Of a stretch of 64,000 bases of DNA, positions 18,046 to 25,733 are shown in pieces. The position numbers and the translations under genes are program-made. Below the pieces are notes generated by a model. It was given only the letters and a program-made list of their open reading frames with translations. It searched no databases and was not told where the DNA came from. The first letter of the stretch is position 1, and every line of letters begins with the position of its first letter. Origin of the DNA: Bacillota bacterium (lineage in GTDB: Bacteria; Bacillota; Clostridia; Christensenellales; CAG-138); assembly GCA_023400985.1 (NCBI GenBank), contig JAEXEN010000036.1, forward strand, positions 17,341 through 81,340, given 5' to 3'.

Positions 18046-18165
18046 AAAACAAAACCCTCCGCCGTGCTTTGCTCAAAAGACGCCGCAATCGCGGTGCTGC
18101 CGTATGCGAAAAGCAAATAGGTTCATGTCGAAAGGTATTATCAAGTATACTCGCATCGGCACGAT

Positions 18166-18194
18166 TTGACAAGGGCACGGGGCCAACCTATAAT
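18166..18194 (+). promoter_or_regulatory. Sigma-A promoter of ychF
   Basis: TTGACA at 18166-18171, a 17-base spacer and TATAAT at 18189-18194: a full consensus match. Transcription would start near 18201, giving a leader of about 60 bases. Confidence 0.85.
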
Positions 18195-18263
18195 AAAACA
18201 AGGCTGGAAATCTCTTGAGATGCGGGCCGAATCCAAGCTGTAAATCCGGGAGCGTATGCTTTT

Positions 18264-19352
18264 ATGAAATTAGGCGTCGTGGGCCTTCCCAACGTGGGCA
18301 AGAGCACTCTTTTTAACGCGATCACGCAGGCGGGGGCACAGGCCGCCAACTACCCGTTTTGCACCATCGAGCCCAACGTGGGCATCGTGGCGGTGCCGGA
18401 CGAGAGGCTTAGGGTACTCGCGAAGATGTACGATCCCGAAAAGATCACGCCGACCTCCATCGAGTTTGTGGATATCGCGGGCCTCGTGCGCGGCGCGTAC
18501 AAGGGAGAGGGCCTCGGCAATAAATTCCTTTCGCACATCCGCGAGGTGGATTCCATCGTACATGTGGTGCGCTGCTTTGAAGACGATAACATCGTGCATG
18601 TGGACGGTTCCGTAAACCCCGCGAGGGATATGGAGACCATCAATTTCGAACTCATTTTCGCGGATCTCGAAACGCTCGAGAAGCGCATCGACCGCGCGCA
18701 GAAAAACAGCAAGTCGGGCGATAAAAAATACGCCGCGGAGCTTGAAGTTTTAAACCGCATTAAATCGCATCTCGAAAGCGGCAAGCCCGTGCGCAGCATG
18801 GATCAGTCTGCGGAGGAGCGCGAGTTTATTAAAACGCTCTTTCTGCTTACGGATAAGCCCGTCATCTACGTGGCGAATATTGCGGAAAGCGATATCGGCA
18901 AGGAACTTCCGGCCGTGCACGCGCTCTACGAGGCCGCAAAACAGGAGCATGCGGGCGCGCTCACCATCTGCGCCAAGGTGGAGGAGGAAATGGCGAGCCT
19001 TACGAGCGAGGAAAAGGCGATGTTTCTCGAGGCTTTGGGCATAGGCGAGAGCGGGCTCGATAAGCTTGTGAAGGAATGCTATAAACTCCTCGGGCTCATA
19101 AGCTTTTTGACCGCCGGCCCCAAGGAAGTGCGCGCCTGGACGGTGGAAAAGGGCGCGAAAGCGCCGCAGGCCGCCGGCAAGATACACAGCGATTTCGAGC
19201 GCGGCTTCATCCGCGCGGAAATCGTTCATTACGATACGCTCATGGAGCATAAATCCATGCAGGCATGCAAGGAAAAAGGCCTCGTCCGCTCCGAGGGCAA
19301 AGAGTACGTGATGCAGGACGGGGATATCGTTTTGTTCCGATTTAACGTATAG
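18264..19352 (+). CDS. ychF: Redox-regulated ATPase YchF (Obg family)
   Basis: 362 residues, the family length. The P-loop is GLPNVGKSTLFNA at residues 7-19, with PFCTIEPNVG as switch region and DIAGLVRGA as G3. A coiled-coil insertion follows, and a C-terminal TGS domain ends in QDGDIVLFRFNV. YchF binds ATP in preference to GTP and associates with ribosomes. A consensus promoter lies upstream. The next gene begins 3 bases after its stop. Confidence 0.96.
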   Translation: MKLGVVGLPNVGKSTLFNAITQAGAQAANYPFCTIEPNVGIVAVPDERLRVLAKMYDPEKITPTSIEFVDIAGLVRGAYKGEGLGNKFLSHIREVDSIVHVVRCFEDDNIVHVDGSVNPARDMETINFELIFADLETLEKRIDRAQKNSKSGDKKYAAELEVLNRIKSHLESGKPVRSMDQSAEEREFIKTLFLLTDKPVIYVANIAESDIGKELPAVHALYEAAKQEHAGALTICAKVEEEMASLTSEEKAMFLEALGIGESGLDKLVKECYKLLGLISFLTAGPKEVRAWTVEKGAKAPQAAGKIHSDFERGFIRAEIVHYDTLMEHKSMQACKEKGLVRSEGKEYVMQDGDIVLFRFNV

Positions 19353-19355
19353 CGT

Positions 19356-20237
19356 ATGCGAAGCGAAAAGGAAATGCTCGAGCTCATTTTGGGTGTCGCA
19401 AACCGCGACGCGCGCGTGCGCGCGGCGTATCTGAACGGCTCGCGCGCCAACCCAAATGTTAAGCCGGATATTTTTCAAGATTACGACGTGGTGTATGCCG
19501 TAACGGAAACCGCCTCTTTTTTGCGCGACGGAAACTGGATTCGCGTGTTCGGCGACATCCTCGTGATGCAAGAGCCCGATAAGCTCGACGCGCTTTTGGG
19601 CGCGGATATGGATTTTGACGCGCATTATGCCTATCTCATGCAGTTTACGGACGGCAACCGCATCGATCTGACGCTTATCAGCGTCGAATGGATGAAAAAG
19701 GAATACGGAACCGACGGCTTGACGGTCCCGCTTCTCGATAAGGACGGGATCTTAAAACCGATCGAAGCGCCGACCGACGAGACGTTTTGGGTAAAAAAGC
19801 CCTCCGAGGCGGAATACCGCGCCTGCTGCAACGAGTTTTTCTGGGTCGCGCCCTACTGCGCCAAGGGGCTTTGGCGAAACGAGCTTCTGTATGCAAATGA
19901 AATGCTGTTCCACTATGTTTTGAAGCAGCTCAAAAAGATGCTCGCATGGTACGCGGGCATCCAGACGGGCTTTTGTATGAGCATGGGCAAGGCGGATAAG
20001 CTTTTGAACGAATACCTGCCGGAGGAGGCATGGAACCGATTGACGCGGGTGTTTTGCGCCGACGGTATTGAAAACGCGTGGGGCGCGCTTTTTGCCGCGT
20101 ATGAACTGTTTGCGGAATACGCGAAAAAGGTGGGGGCAGCGCTTTCCTATGCCTATGATGCCGCTGAAGCCGCAAACAGCCTGAAATACGCGCGGCGCGT
20201 GAAGGAGCTTCCGTGCGGCGCAGCGGAAATATTTTAA
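19356..20237 (+). CDS. Aminoglycoside 6-adenylyltransferase (ANT(6)/AadE)-like protein
   Basis: 293 residues, close to AadE length. The nucleotidyltransferase site is seen as AAYLNGSRANPNVKPDIFQDYD (residues 24-45) with the paired acids of DYDVVY, plus FTDGNRIDLTLI carrying the third acidic residue. AadE proteins adenylylate streptomycin at O6. Sitting 3 bases after ychF in a housekeeping row, with codon use like its neighbours and no mobile-element signs, it looks like a resident chromosomal homologue. Activity on streptomycin is not established by sequence. Confidence 0.85.
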   Translation: MRSEKEMLELILGVANRDARVRAAYLNGSRANPNVKPDIFQDYDVVYAVTETASFLRDGNWIRVFGDILVMQEPDKLDALLGADMDFDAHYAYLMQFTDGNRIDLTLISVEWMKKEYGTDGLTVPLLDKDGILKPIEAPTDETFWVKKPSEAEYRACCNEFFWVAPYCAKGLWRNELLYANEMLFHYVLKQLKKMLAWYAGIQTGFCMSMGKADKLLNEYLPEEAWNRLTRVFCADGIENAWGALFAAYELFAEYAKKVGAALSYAYDAAEAANSLKYARRVKELPCGAAEIF

Positions 20238-20254
20238 TTTTCGGGAGGAACGCT

Positions 20255-20680
20255 ATGCTAGTCACCGCGAAGGGGCGCTATGCGCTCCGCATGATGCTCG
20301 ATATCGCCGCGCTGCCCGAGGGCGTATGCGTTTCGCTGCGCGACGTTTCCGCGCGGCAGGAGATTTCCGTGAAATATCTCGAGCAGGTTGCCGCGCAGCT
20401 TGTGAAGGCGGGGCTTTTAAAAAGCGTGCGCGGGGCGCAGGGCGGCTACCTCATGGCGAAGCCGCCGCGGACATGCACCGCGGGCGACGTGCTCCGCGCC
20501 GCGGGGGGTGGGCTTGCCCCTGCCGCCGAAAAAGAAATGCCATGCCAAAGTGGCGCGGCGTGCGCGGCCGCGAGCTTTTGGGAGGGTTTCGACCGCGCCG
20601 TAAACGGTTATATGGACGGTGTGAGCTTAAAGGACCTTATCGACGCACAGATCGAGCGCGGCTACGATTACAGCATCTGA
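20255..20680 (+). CDS. Rrf2 family transcriptional regulator
   Basis: 141 residues from the ATG at 20255, which has GGGAGGAA at ideal spacing; the open frame extends upstream into the previous gene's end. The N-terminal winged helix is typical: TAKGRYALRMMLDIA, then SVKYLEQVAAQLVKAGLLKSVRGAQGGY. The IscR cluster-binding region has only two cysteines (PCQSGAAC), not three, so an Fe-S cluster of the IscR type is doubtful; CymR-like sensing without a cluster is possible. No isc or cysteine genes are adjacent. Confidence 0.9.
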   Translation: MLVTAKGRYALRMMLDIAALPEGVCVSLRDVSARQEISVKYLEQVAAQLVKAGLLKSVRGAQGGYLMAKPPRTCTAGDVLRAAGGGLAPAAEKEMPCQSGAACAAASFWEGFDRAVNGYMDGVSLKDLIDAQIERGYDYSI

Positions 20681-20736
20681 TAATTTATAGAAGCAGAAAA
20701 TAAGCTTGCCTTACTTTTTTGCGGGAGGGCATTTTT

Positions 20737-21942
20737 ATGTGCGACACCCTTGGCGTACTGCAATCTGGCGGCGCGATCTTTGCGAAAAACAGCGACCGCA
20801 GTCCCAACGAGCCGCAGGTTTTGGAATGGCATATGCCGAAAACGCATACGGAAAAAACCGTGAGGGCCACCTATGTCGAAATAGAGCAGGCTAAGGAAAC
20901 GCACGGACATCTGCTGTCGCGTCCGGTCTGGCTTTGGGGCGGCGAGATGGGCGTGAACGACTGCGGCGTGTGCATCGGCAACGAGGCGGTGTTCACGAAG
21001 GGACCGTACTCTAAAGCGGGTCTCACCGGCATGGACCTATTAAGACTCGCGCTGGAGCGCGGGGGAAGCGCGAAGGAAGCGCTCGAGGTCATCCTCGAAA
21101 ACCTAGCGCGCTACGGTCAGGGCGGCAACTGCGGTTATGACCACGACTTTTTCTATGACAACAGCTTCCTCATTTTAGATAAAACAGCCTTGTATGTGCT
21201 GGAAACAGCGGGCAAAAAATGGGCGTATAAAGCCTATGATCGCGCGAGCATTTCCAACCGCCTTTCCCTCGGCTCGGACGCGGACGCGTATTTTGGCGGA
21301 GCGCGCACCGACTTTAAAAAAGCCTATTCCGAGCCCGTTTACACGCATTTTTCCGGTTCCAAAAACAGGAAATTTCAAACGGAAGCGTGCCTTAAAGAAA
21401 TACGAACGCCGAAGGACGCGATAAAAGCGCTTCGTACGCATGAAAAGGGAATCGATAATCCCCTTGCGAGGGGAAGCGTGAAAAGCGCCTGCATGCACGC
21501 GGGCGGCCTCGTGGGAGACCACACCACCGCGAGCATGATCGTGGAGCTTAAGGGTCCTTTGCCGCACATATGGGCGACGGGCAGTTCTACGCCCTGCATA
21601 TCGCTTTTTAAGCCGTGCGCCCTTGCCGTCGCGCCGCCCGTGAGCGAACCGAACGACCCCGAAGCGCGTCGTTATTGGGAGGAACGCGAGGACTTTCACC
21701 GCGCGGTCATAGGCAGGCGGCTGCCAAAAGAATTCTACACGGAACGCGACGCGCTTGAAGACGCGTGGTTTACGAAGGCCCACCAACATGCCGATGACGC
21801 GGCGTTTCGCGCGCTGCAGGCCCAAGCCGTAGAAGAGGAGCGCGCGTTTTACGAAACATGGAAAACCCGCGTGCCGGAAGGGTATGAGGGCGGTCCGCGC
21901 TTTTATAAGTACTGGACGGAAAAAAATAAGGCCCGCAAATAA
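20737..21942 (+). CDS. C69 family peptidase (secernin/dipeptidase-like Ntn hydrolase)
   Basis: 401 residues starting MCDTLG at the ATG 20737 (GGGAGG upstream). In this family Cys2 becomes the N-terminal nucleophile after Met removal, which decides this start over an in-frame one 6 codons earlier. The FAKNSDRSPNEPQ segment is the secernin signature, and GNCGYDHDFFYDNSF and HTTASMIVEL follow the family pattern. There is no signal peptide, so it should act in the cytoplasm, probably on dipeptides or other amides. Confidence 0.87.
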   Translation: MCDTLGVLQSGGAIFAKNSDRSPNEPQVLEWHMPKTHTEKTVRATYVEIEQAKETHGHLLSRPVWLWGGEMGVNDCGVCIGNEAVFTKGPYSKAGLTGMDLLRLALERGGSAKEALEVILENLARYGQGGNCGYDHDFFYDNSFLILDKTALYVLETAGKKWAYKAYDRASISNRLSLGSDADAYFGGARTDFKKAYSEPVYTHFSGSKNRKFQTEACLKEIRTPKDAIKALRTHEKGIDNPLARGSVKSACMHAGGLVGDHTTASMIVELKGPLPHIWATGSSTPCISLFKPCALAVAPPVSEPNDPEARRYWEEREDFHRAVIGRRLPKEFYTERDALEDAWFTKAHQHADDAAFRALQAQAVEEERAFYETWKTRVPEGYEGGPRFYKYWTEKNKARK

Positions 21943-21960
21943 ATTCGGAGAGGTCTATGC

Positions 21961-23787
21961 ATGGAGCAAGGGGAGAAAAGGGAAAAGAGGTATCCGATCT
22001 TCAAAGTCATCCGCCGCCTTTTGAAGATCGCGGCGGAGCAGGACAAGGTCGTTTTCGCGCTGTTTGCGGTCTACACGCTTACGGCGGGCGTGTATCCGTT
22101 CTTTGCGGTGGCGCTGCCGAAGTTTGTGCTCGGCGCGCTCACGGACGGCGGAGAAAACGCCGTGCAAACGATCCTTCTCATAGCGCTCGGCTATTTCTTG
22201 GCCTCGGGGCTTTTCAACTATTTGAAAAACGTCTCCTACGGGCATGGCTATCCGCGCATGACGAAACTGCGCATGCATTTTCTGCGCAACGTCTATAAAA
22301 AAATACTGACTGCGGATTACTGCAACGCGGAGGACGCCACGTTTTTTGAGAGAAACGACAAAACGCTGGAGGCGACGAGCAGCAACAACCGCGGCGTAGA
22401 GCAAATGTACCATATGCTCTTCGAGGCTCCCTCGGTGCTTTTTTCCATTTTGGCGCTTTCGGTGTTCATCGGGCTTTTGGATGCCTGGGTGCTTTTGGGT
22501 CTCATCCTCAACATCGCGGCGACTGTATGGGTATCCAGCCGCACGCACGCGTACCGCTACAATCTACGCGAAACGATCTCGCACGCGAGCCGCAAAAAAA
22601 GCTATTACCAAAGGACCTCTTACGACTTCGCCGCGGGCAAGGATATACGCCTCTACGATCTCAAAGGCCGTATCCTCTCGAATTACGACCGCGAGATCGA
22701 GGCGTACAGGGTACTCATGCAAAGAATCGCAAACCGCGAGTACGGCCTTGGCTTCGTTGGGCTCTTTGCGCTTCTTTTGAGCAATGCGCTCACCTACGGG
22801 ATACTCATCTATAAAGCCGTGAACGGCATGAGCATCGCGGATTTTACCATGTATCTTTCGGCTGTGGCGTCGCTTGGCATACTTATGAAGACCTTTGCCG
22901 AAAACGTGGCGAGCCTCTACAGCGAGGGCCAGTACGTAGATGATTATTTCCGCTTCATGGAGACGGACCTGAACCCGCGAAGCGGTACAAAAAAGGCCGT
23001 AAAAGGCGATACGCTCCGCGTGGAATTCAAAAACATGAGCTTCAAGTATCCCAACACGGAGCGCTATATTTTTAAAAACCTCGATCTCTCCATTGAAAAG
23101 GGCGAAAAGCTCGCCGTGGTAGGCGTGAACGGCGCGGGGAAGAGCACGCTTGTGAAGCTTCTCACGGGCCTTTTCGACCCGACCGAAGGCGAAATCCTCT
23201 TAAACGGCATACCGACCACGGGCTATGCCCGCGTGGAGCTCTTTTCCATGTTTTCCGCCGTGTTTCAGGATGTGAACACCCTTGCCTATACCATACGGGA
23301 AAACGTAGTGTGCACGCAGCACGGCGCGGATGATGAACGCGTTACCGATGCGCTCAAACGCGCGGGGCTTCTTGAGAAAGCGGAGGGCTACGAGAAAGGC
23401 CTCGACCAGATGCTCTTAAAGATCATCGACGAGGGCGGTACGGAGCTTTCGGGCGGCGAGGCGCAAAAGCTCTCTATCGCCCGCGCGCTCTACAAGGACG
23501 CAAACATGGTGGTGATGGATGAGCCTACCGCCGCGCTCGACGCGCTTGCCGAGGCCGCCATCTACGAAAGCTTCAACGACCTTATCAAGGGGAAAACGGC
23601 CATCTTCATTTCGCACAGGCTTGCAAGCACCAAGTTCTGCGACAACATCGCATTCTTCGACGGCGACGGATTGAAGGAATACGGAACGCACGAGGCGCTC
23701 ATGCAAAAGCGAGGCGCATATTACGAGATGTTCACCGTGCAGGGCAAGTACTACAATATAGAAAACGGGGAGGCGGTCCATGCGTAA
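21961..23787 (+). CDS. ABC exporter half-transporter, subunit 1 (TM domain + ATPase)
   Basis: 608 residues: six TM helices in residues 30-320, then an ATPase with Walker A GVNGAGKSTLVKLL, Q-loop FQDVN, signature LSGGEAQKLSIARALY, Walker B MVVMDEPTAALD and switch HR (ISHRLAS). Its stop overlaps the start of subunit 2 (ATGCGTAA), so the pair is coexpressed and most likely forms a heterodimer. Such exporters move drugs, lipids or peptides outward. GGAGAGG precedes the ATG at 21961. Confidence 0.93.
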   Translation: MEQGEKREKRYPIFKVIRRLLKIAAEQDKVVFALFAVYTLTAGVYPFFAVALPKFVLGALTDGGENAVQTILLIALGYFLASGLFNYLKNVSYGHGYPRMTKLRMHFLRNVYKKILTADYCNAEDATFFERNDKTLEATSSNNRGVEQMYHMLFEAPSVLFSILALSVFIGLLDAWVLLGLILNIAATVWVSSRTHAYRYNLRETISHASRKKSYYQRTSYDFAAGKDIRLYDLKGRILSNYDREIEAYRVLMQRIANREYGLGFVGLFALLLSNALTYGILIYKAVNGMSIADFTMYLSAVASLGILMKTFAENVASLYSEGQYVDDYFRFMETDLNPRSGTKKAVKGDTLRVEFKNMSFKYPNTERYIFKNLDLSIEKGEKLAVVGVNGAGKSTLVKLLTGLFDPTEGEILLNGIPTTGYARVELFSMFSAVFQDVNTLAYTIRENVVCTQHGADDERVTDALKRAGLLEKAEGYEKGLDQMLLKIIDEGGTELSGGEAQKLSIARALYKDANMVVMDEPTAALDALAEAAIYESFNDLIKGKTAIFISHRLASTKFCDNIAFFDGDGLKEYGTHEALMQKRGAYYEMFTVQGKYYNIENGEAVHA

Positions 23788-25576
23788 GAATTTTAAAAAA
23801 CTTGCCGCGTTTTTCCGGCTTTCGTGGCAGGTGTCGCCGTCGTACATCTTCCTTGTGGCGCTCAACACCGCCGTCGGCTTTTTGCAGATGCTCTCAAACG
23901 TACTGCTTCCCAAATACCTCGTGGATGAGCTGATGGGCGCAAAGGACATCTCCATGCTCCTTCTTTGGGGCGGGCTCATCGTGGGCGCAAACGTGTTCTT
24001 CGCTTTTCTCAACAACATCTTGAAGCGCTTCATGAGCGTGAAAAACGAGCTTGTAAACGATAAAATGCAGGAAGCGCTCGGCAAGAAGATCATGAATGTG
24101 GCGTTTTCGCATCTCGAAACCCCGTATTACCTCGATTTGAAAGAGCGCGCCGCGTTCGTGCTCGTCAACCAGGGCGTTCTGCCCACGCTTGTCGATACGG
24201 CTGCGAACACCGTTAAAAATGTGTTTACGGTGGCGGGGCTCCTCGCGGTGCTTCTCACATTCAGCCCGCTTCTCGTAATGTTCCTCGTAATCACCATCGT
24301 GTTGACGCTCCTCGTCAACGCCTCGTTTTCCAAATATCAGACGAAGTTCTTTCAGGAGCTCATTCCCGTCAACCGCAGGTACGGCTACTATTTCGGCCTT
24401 GGCTTCGACGAGAAGCTTCAAAAGGATGTAAGGCTTTACGATATGAGCGAAATGATGGTTCATAGCGTGGAGAAGGAAAACGATACCATCAACGCATGGT
24501 TTTCTACATTCTGGCGCAAGCTCGGCGGCATTCAGGGGCTCTATGGCGTCATCAACGATCTGCAGGCCGCGATCGTGTACGGCTACACGGGCCTTCGCGC
24601 GTTTTCAAATGCGTTCGGACCGCAGATATCTTTGGGTTCTTTCACCATGTATATTTCCGCCGCCATTTCCTTCACCGCCGCCGTCACGCAGACGGGCGGG
24701 CAGTTTGTAAGGCTTTGGCAGAACCTCACCTACCTCGAGCCGTTCATGGAGCTCATGGCATTGCCGGATGAGAGCGGGCAAAAGGGAGACCCCTTCCCCG
24801 AAACGGTCGGCTCCATCGAGTTCAGGGACGTAAGCTTCCGCTACCCGGGCTCCGAAACGCTCGTGCTCGGCGGGATATCGTTCAAGATCGGTCGGGGCGA
24901 AAAGATCTCCGTGGTGGGTTTGAACGGCGCGGGCAAGACCACGCTTGTAAAGCTCCTTTGCAGGCTCTATAAGCCTACGTCGGGGAGCATCCTCATAAAC
25001 GGCCGGGATATTTTCTCCTACGACAACGAAAGCTATCGCACCCGCATCGCCGCCGTGTTTCAGGACTACAGGCTTTTCGATTTCACCATCGAGGAAAACG
25101 TTACCTGCGGCGAGGCCGGGGCGGACACCGCGCGCGCCATGGAGCTTCTCGACGAGGTCGGCTTGAAGGAGAAGGTCGAAAGCCTGCCAAACGGCATACG
25201 CTCACTTTTCGGCAAATCCTATGACCCCGAGGGCATCGAGATGTCCGGCGGGCAAAACCAGAAGGTCGCCATCGCGCGGGCGCTCTACAAGGACGCGTCG
25301 CTCATCATCCTCGACGAGCCGACGAGCGCGCTCGATCCGCTCGCGGAGGCGGAGATCTATGAGAATTTCAACGCGCTTGTGGGGGACAAAACGGCGCTCT
25401 ATATTTCCCACCGCATGTCGTCGAGCGTGTTCTGCGATCGCGTGCTCGTGATAGAAAACGGCGCGGTGCGTGATTTTGATACGCATTTCAACCTCATGAA
25501 AAAAACCGACAGCCTCTACTATAAGCTGTTTATGGCGCAGGCGGAAAATTACCGCACGCAAGCAGCCGCCGTATAG
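23780..25576 (+). CDS. ABC exporter half-transporter, subunit 2 (TM domain + ATPase)
   Basis: 598 residues with the same layout as subunit 1: TM domain to about residue 320, Walker A GLNGAGKTTLVKLL, signature MSGGQNQKVAIARALY, Walker B LIILDEPTSALD and ISHRMSS. Both subunits keep the catalytic Glu after Walker B, so neither site is obviously degenerate. It overlaps subunit 1 by 8 bases. A strong terminator follows. Confidence 0.93.
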   Translation: MRKNFKKLAAFFRLSWQVSPSYIFLVALNTAVGFLQMLSNVLLPKYLVDELMGAKDISMLLLWGGLIVGANVFFAFLNNILKRFMSVKNELVNDKMQEALGKKIMNVAFSHLETPYYLDLKERAAFVLVNQGVLPTLVDTAANTVKNVFTVAGLLAVLLTFSPLLVMFLVITIVLTLLVNASFSKYQTKFFQELIPVNRRYGYYFGLGFDEKLQKDVRLYDMSEMMVHSVEKENDTINAWFSTFWRKLGGIQGLYGVINDLQAAIVYGYTGLRAFSNAFGPQISLGSFTMYISAAISFTAAVTQTGGQFVRLWQNLTYLEPFMELMALPDESGQKGDPFPETVGSIEFRDVSFRYPGSETLVLGGISFKIGRGEKISVVGLNGAGKTTLVKLLCRLYKPTSGSILINGRDIFSYDNESYRTRIAAVFQDYRLFDFTIEENVTCGEAGADTARAMELLDEVGLKEKVESLPNGIRSLFGKSYDPEGIEMSGGQNQKVAIARALYKDASLIILDEPTSALDPLAEAEIYENFNALVGDKTALYISHRMSSSVFCDRVLVIENGAVRDFDTHFNLMKKTDSLYYKLFMAQAENYRTQAAAV

Positions 25577-25608
25577 GCGCGGACGGAAAACAGAAAAACC
25601 GCAAAAAT

Positions 25609-25646
25609 GAAGGTGAAAAATCGCACTTTTTACCTTCTTTTTCTTT
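25609..25646 (+). terminator. Rho-independent terminator of the ABC exporter pair
   Basis: GAAGGT-G-AAAAA, a 6-base loop and TTTTTACCTTC form the stem, ending in CTTTTTCTTT, 33 bases after the stop. It separates the exporter row from the kinase cluster. Confidence 0.8.
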
Positions 25647-25663
25647 GGGATAACGCAATTGCA

Positions 25664-25672
25664 TGGTATAAT
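25664..25672 (+). promoter_or_regulatory. Extended -10 promoter of the kinase cluster
   Basis: TGGTATAAT followed by CAAACA, about 60 bases before the kinase start. The -35 region is weak. A near-copy, TGGTATAGT followed by CAAACA, stands before the lipoprotein gene at 32666-32674. Confidence 0.6.
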
Positions 25673-25733
25673 CAAACATATATATTTTGGAGACATTTTT
25701 TCCATTGAAATCATCGTGCGTGGGGGTACTGTC

